DNA from: Parachlamydiales bacterium
Lineage (GTDB): Bacteria > Chlamydiota > Chlamydiia > Chlamydiales > JAJFMK01
Direction: 5' to 3'
Assembly: GCA_020050175.1 (NCBI GenBank)
Contig: JAGVKY010000115.1
Span: 1-7,175, forward strand
Length of the DNA: 7,175 nucleotides
Part shown: in pieces, positions 6,546 through 7,175 of the stretch
Numbering within the stretch: position 1 is the stretch's first letter
Layout of the letters: the number at the start of each line of letters is the position of its first letter
The notes under the pieces: model-generated
Databases searched by the model: none
The model's input: only the letters and a program-made list of their open reading frames with translations
Told to the model about the DNA's origin: nothing
Made by a program: the position numbers and the translations under genes

Positions 6546-7175
6546 ATGTCAACTGTTTCCCGATTTCCTAGCCCCTATCCCCTCCTAGAACAATCTTTAG
6601 CAGAGGCTGGGGGTCCAGCCGAACCTATTTCAGAAATCGACGCTTTGATTTCTAAACTAGCAATGGCCAATCCTTATTTGCTTAAAGATCTGGGCCTTCT
6701 TCAAGAAGTTGAAGACTCTCCTCTTCCTCCCTCTGGAACCCTCGCGACTCAATTAAACATAGGCGCCCCTCATGCGATGAGCCAAGAAGGCAGCGCCTCC
6801 ACTCCAAGTCATGACCTGGGCATCTCTGCACCCAGAAGACAAAAGCTCTCGAAGCGCATTTACTCGGATGAGTCGAGTGAAAACGAAGCCCCCTCACCCA
6901 AAAAAAACAAGACAGACTCTCTTCTCTCAGCTGAAGTTCCCGTAACTCCTCTGCGACCTGATTGGGCAGCCCCATTGTATAGCGATTATGAGAGTGACGG
7001 AGACGAGCCTCTTTTCGTCGCTCCCAAGAACCCTGCCAAAAAAGAGAAAACATTTTGGACAGATGCAGAAAAGGAAATGTTCAATCAGCAGTTTGAAAGA
7101 TTTGGCACAAATTGGTCTGCTTATACAATCCCGCAGAGAACAAAATATAGTATCAAAGCCTATTACGATAGAATA
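6546..7175 (+). CDS. Putative nuclear effector with Myb/SANT-like domain (3' end beyond window)
   Basis: The frame is open for 210 codons from ATG at 6546 to the right edge. Residues 1-60 are a leader with a helical, leucine-rich part (IDALISKLAMANPYLLKDLGLLQEVE). Residues 61-95 are low-complexity and polar. Basic clusters follow: RRQKLSKR (97-104) and, 14 residues on, KKNK (119-122), together a long bipartite NLS-like signal, then AKKEK (164-168). Acidic Ser patches YSDESSENE (106-114) and YSDYESDGDE (145-154) resemble casein kinase 2 sites. From 168 on, KTFWTDAEKEMFNQQFERFG continues to NWSAYT and RTKYSIKAYYDRI (198-210). W171, W190 and Y206/Y207 fall on the aromatic core positions of a Myb/SANT three-helix domain. 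This fold belongs to eukaryotic transcription and chromatin proteins, so action in the host nucleus is the best inference. A weak GGA (6536-6538) lies 7 bases before the start. The domain is cut near its end, and anything beyond is unseen. Confidence 0.85.
   Translation, partial: MSTVSRFPSPYPLLEQSLAEAGGPAEPISEIDALISKLAMANPYLLKDLGLLQEVEDSPLPPSGTLATQLNIGAPHAMSQEGSASTPSHDLGISAPRRQKLSKRIYSDESSENEAPSPKKNKTDSLLSAEVPVTPLRPDWAAPLYSDYESDGDEPLFVAPKNPAKKEKTFWTDAEKEMFNQQFERFGTNWSAYTIPQRTKYSIKAYYDRI

Noticed and set aside
6682..7053. Minus-strand open frame of about 120 codons opposite the SANT-domain gene
   Set aside because: It is antisense to a frame with a recognisable domain and NLS clusters, and its product is compositionally odd with no family resemblance.
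1..7175. CRISPR arrays, tRNA or rRNA genes, insertion sequences and attachment sites
   Set aside because: I looked on both strands and saw no direct-repeat arrays, cloverleaf-like sequence, rRNA sequence or transposase-like frame.

Overview
The window most likely comes from a member of the phylum Chlamydiae, probably one of the amoeba-associated (Parachlamydiales-type) lineages rather than Chlamydia itself. The main evidence is the minus-strand cluster rpe-efp-accB-accC, which from memory is the order found in Chlamydia. The EF-P also closely resembles the chlamydial EF-P1 paralogue as I remember it, including the IELPxFLELMVSK and EYIQRV stretches. The species cannot be named from the sequence alone.

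Layout. Bases 1-646 (minus strand) are the 5' part of a secreted protein of unknown function with two copies of a Trp/DGS module. It is preceded by a recognisable promoter. Bases 741-3882 (minus strand) hold a tight four-gene operon of core metabolism and translation: ribulose-phosphate 3-epimerase, elongation factor P, biotin carboxyl carrier protein and biotin carboxylase. A near-consensus promoter (TTGAAA-N17-TATGAT) lies just upstream of rpe. The divergent gap 3883-4072 also contains two mutually exclusive hairpins on the plus strand ahead of brnQ, which look like an attenuator. Bases 4073-5230 (plus strand) encode a BrnQ-family branched-chain amino-acid transporter.

The right third is accessory and is the interesting part. 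Two consecutive plus-strand genes look like effectors aimed at the eukaryotic nucleus. The first (5370-6509) is a long coiled-coil protein with a Ser/Pro-rich linker and a textbook bipartite nuclear localisation signal. The second (6546 to the window end) has no annotated homologue that I recognise. It carries basic NLS-like clusters, two acidic Ser-rich patches and, at the window edge, the beginning of a Myb/SANT-like domain, which is a eukaryotic DNA/chromatin-binding fold. The two genes share a similar sequence element just upstream of their start codons. I infer a candidate pair of nucleomodulins that may be co-regulated.

How the genes work together: AccB and AccC are the biotin carrier and carboxylase half of acetyl-CoA carboxylase (fatty-acid synthesis). 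EF-P relieves ribosome stalling at polyproline. Rpe serves the pentose-phosphate pathway. BrnQ would import Leu/Ile/Val from the host. The two right-hand genes have no metabolic link to these and would act on the host, if the prediction is right.
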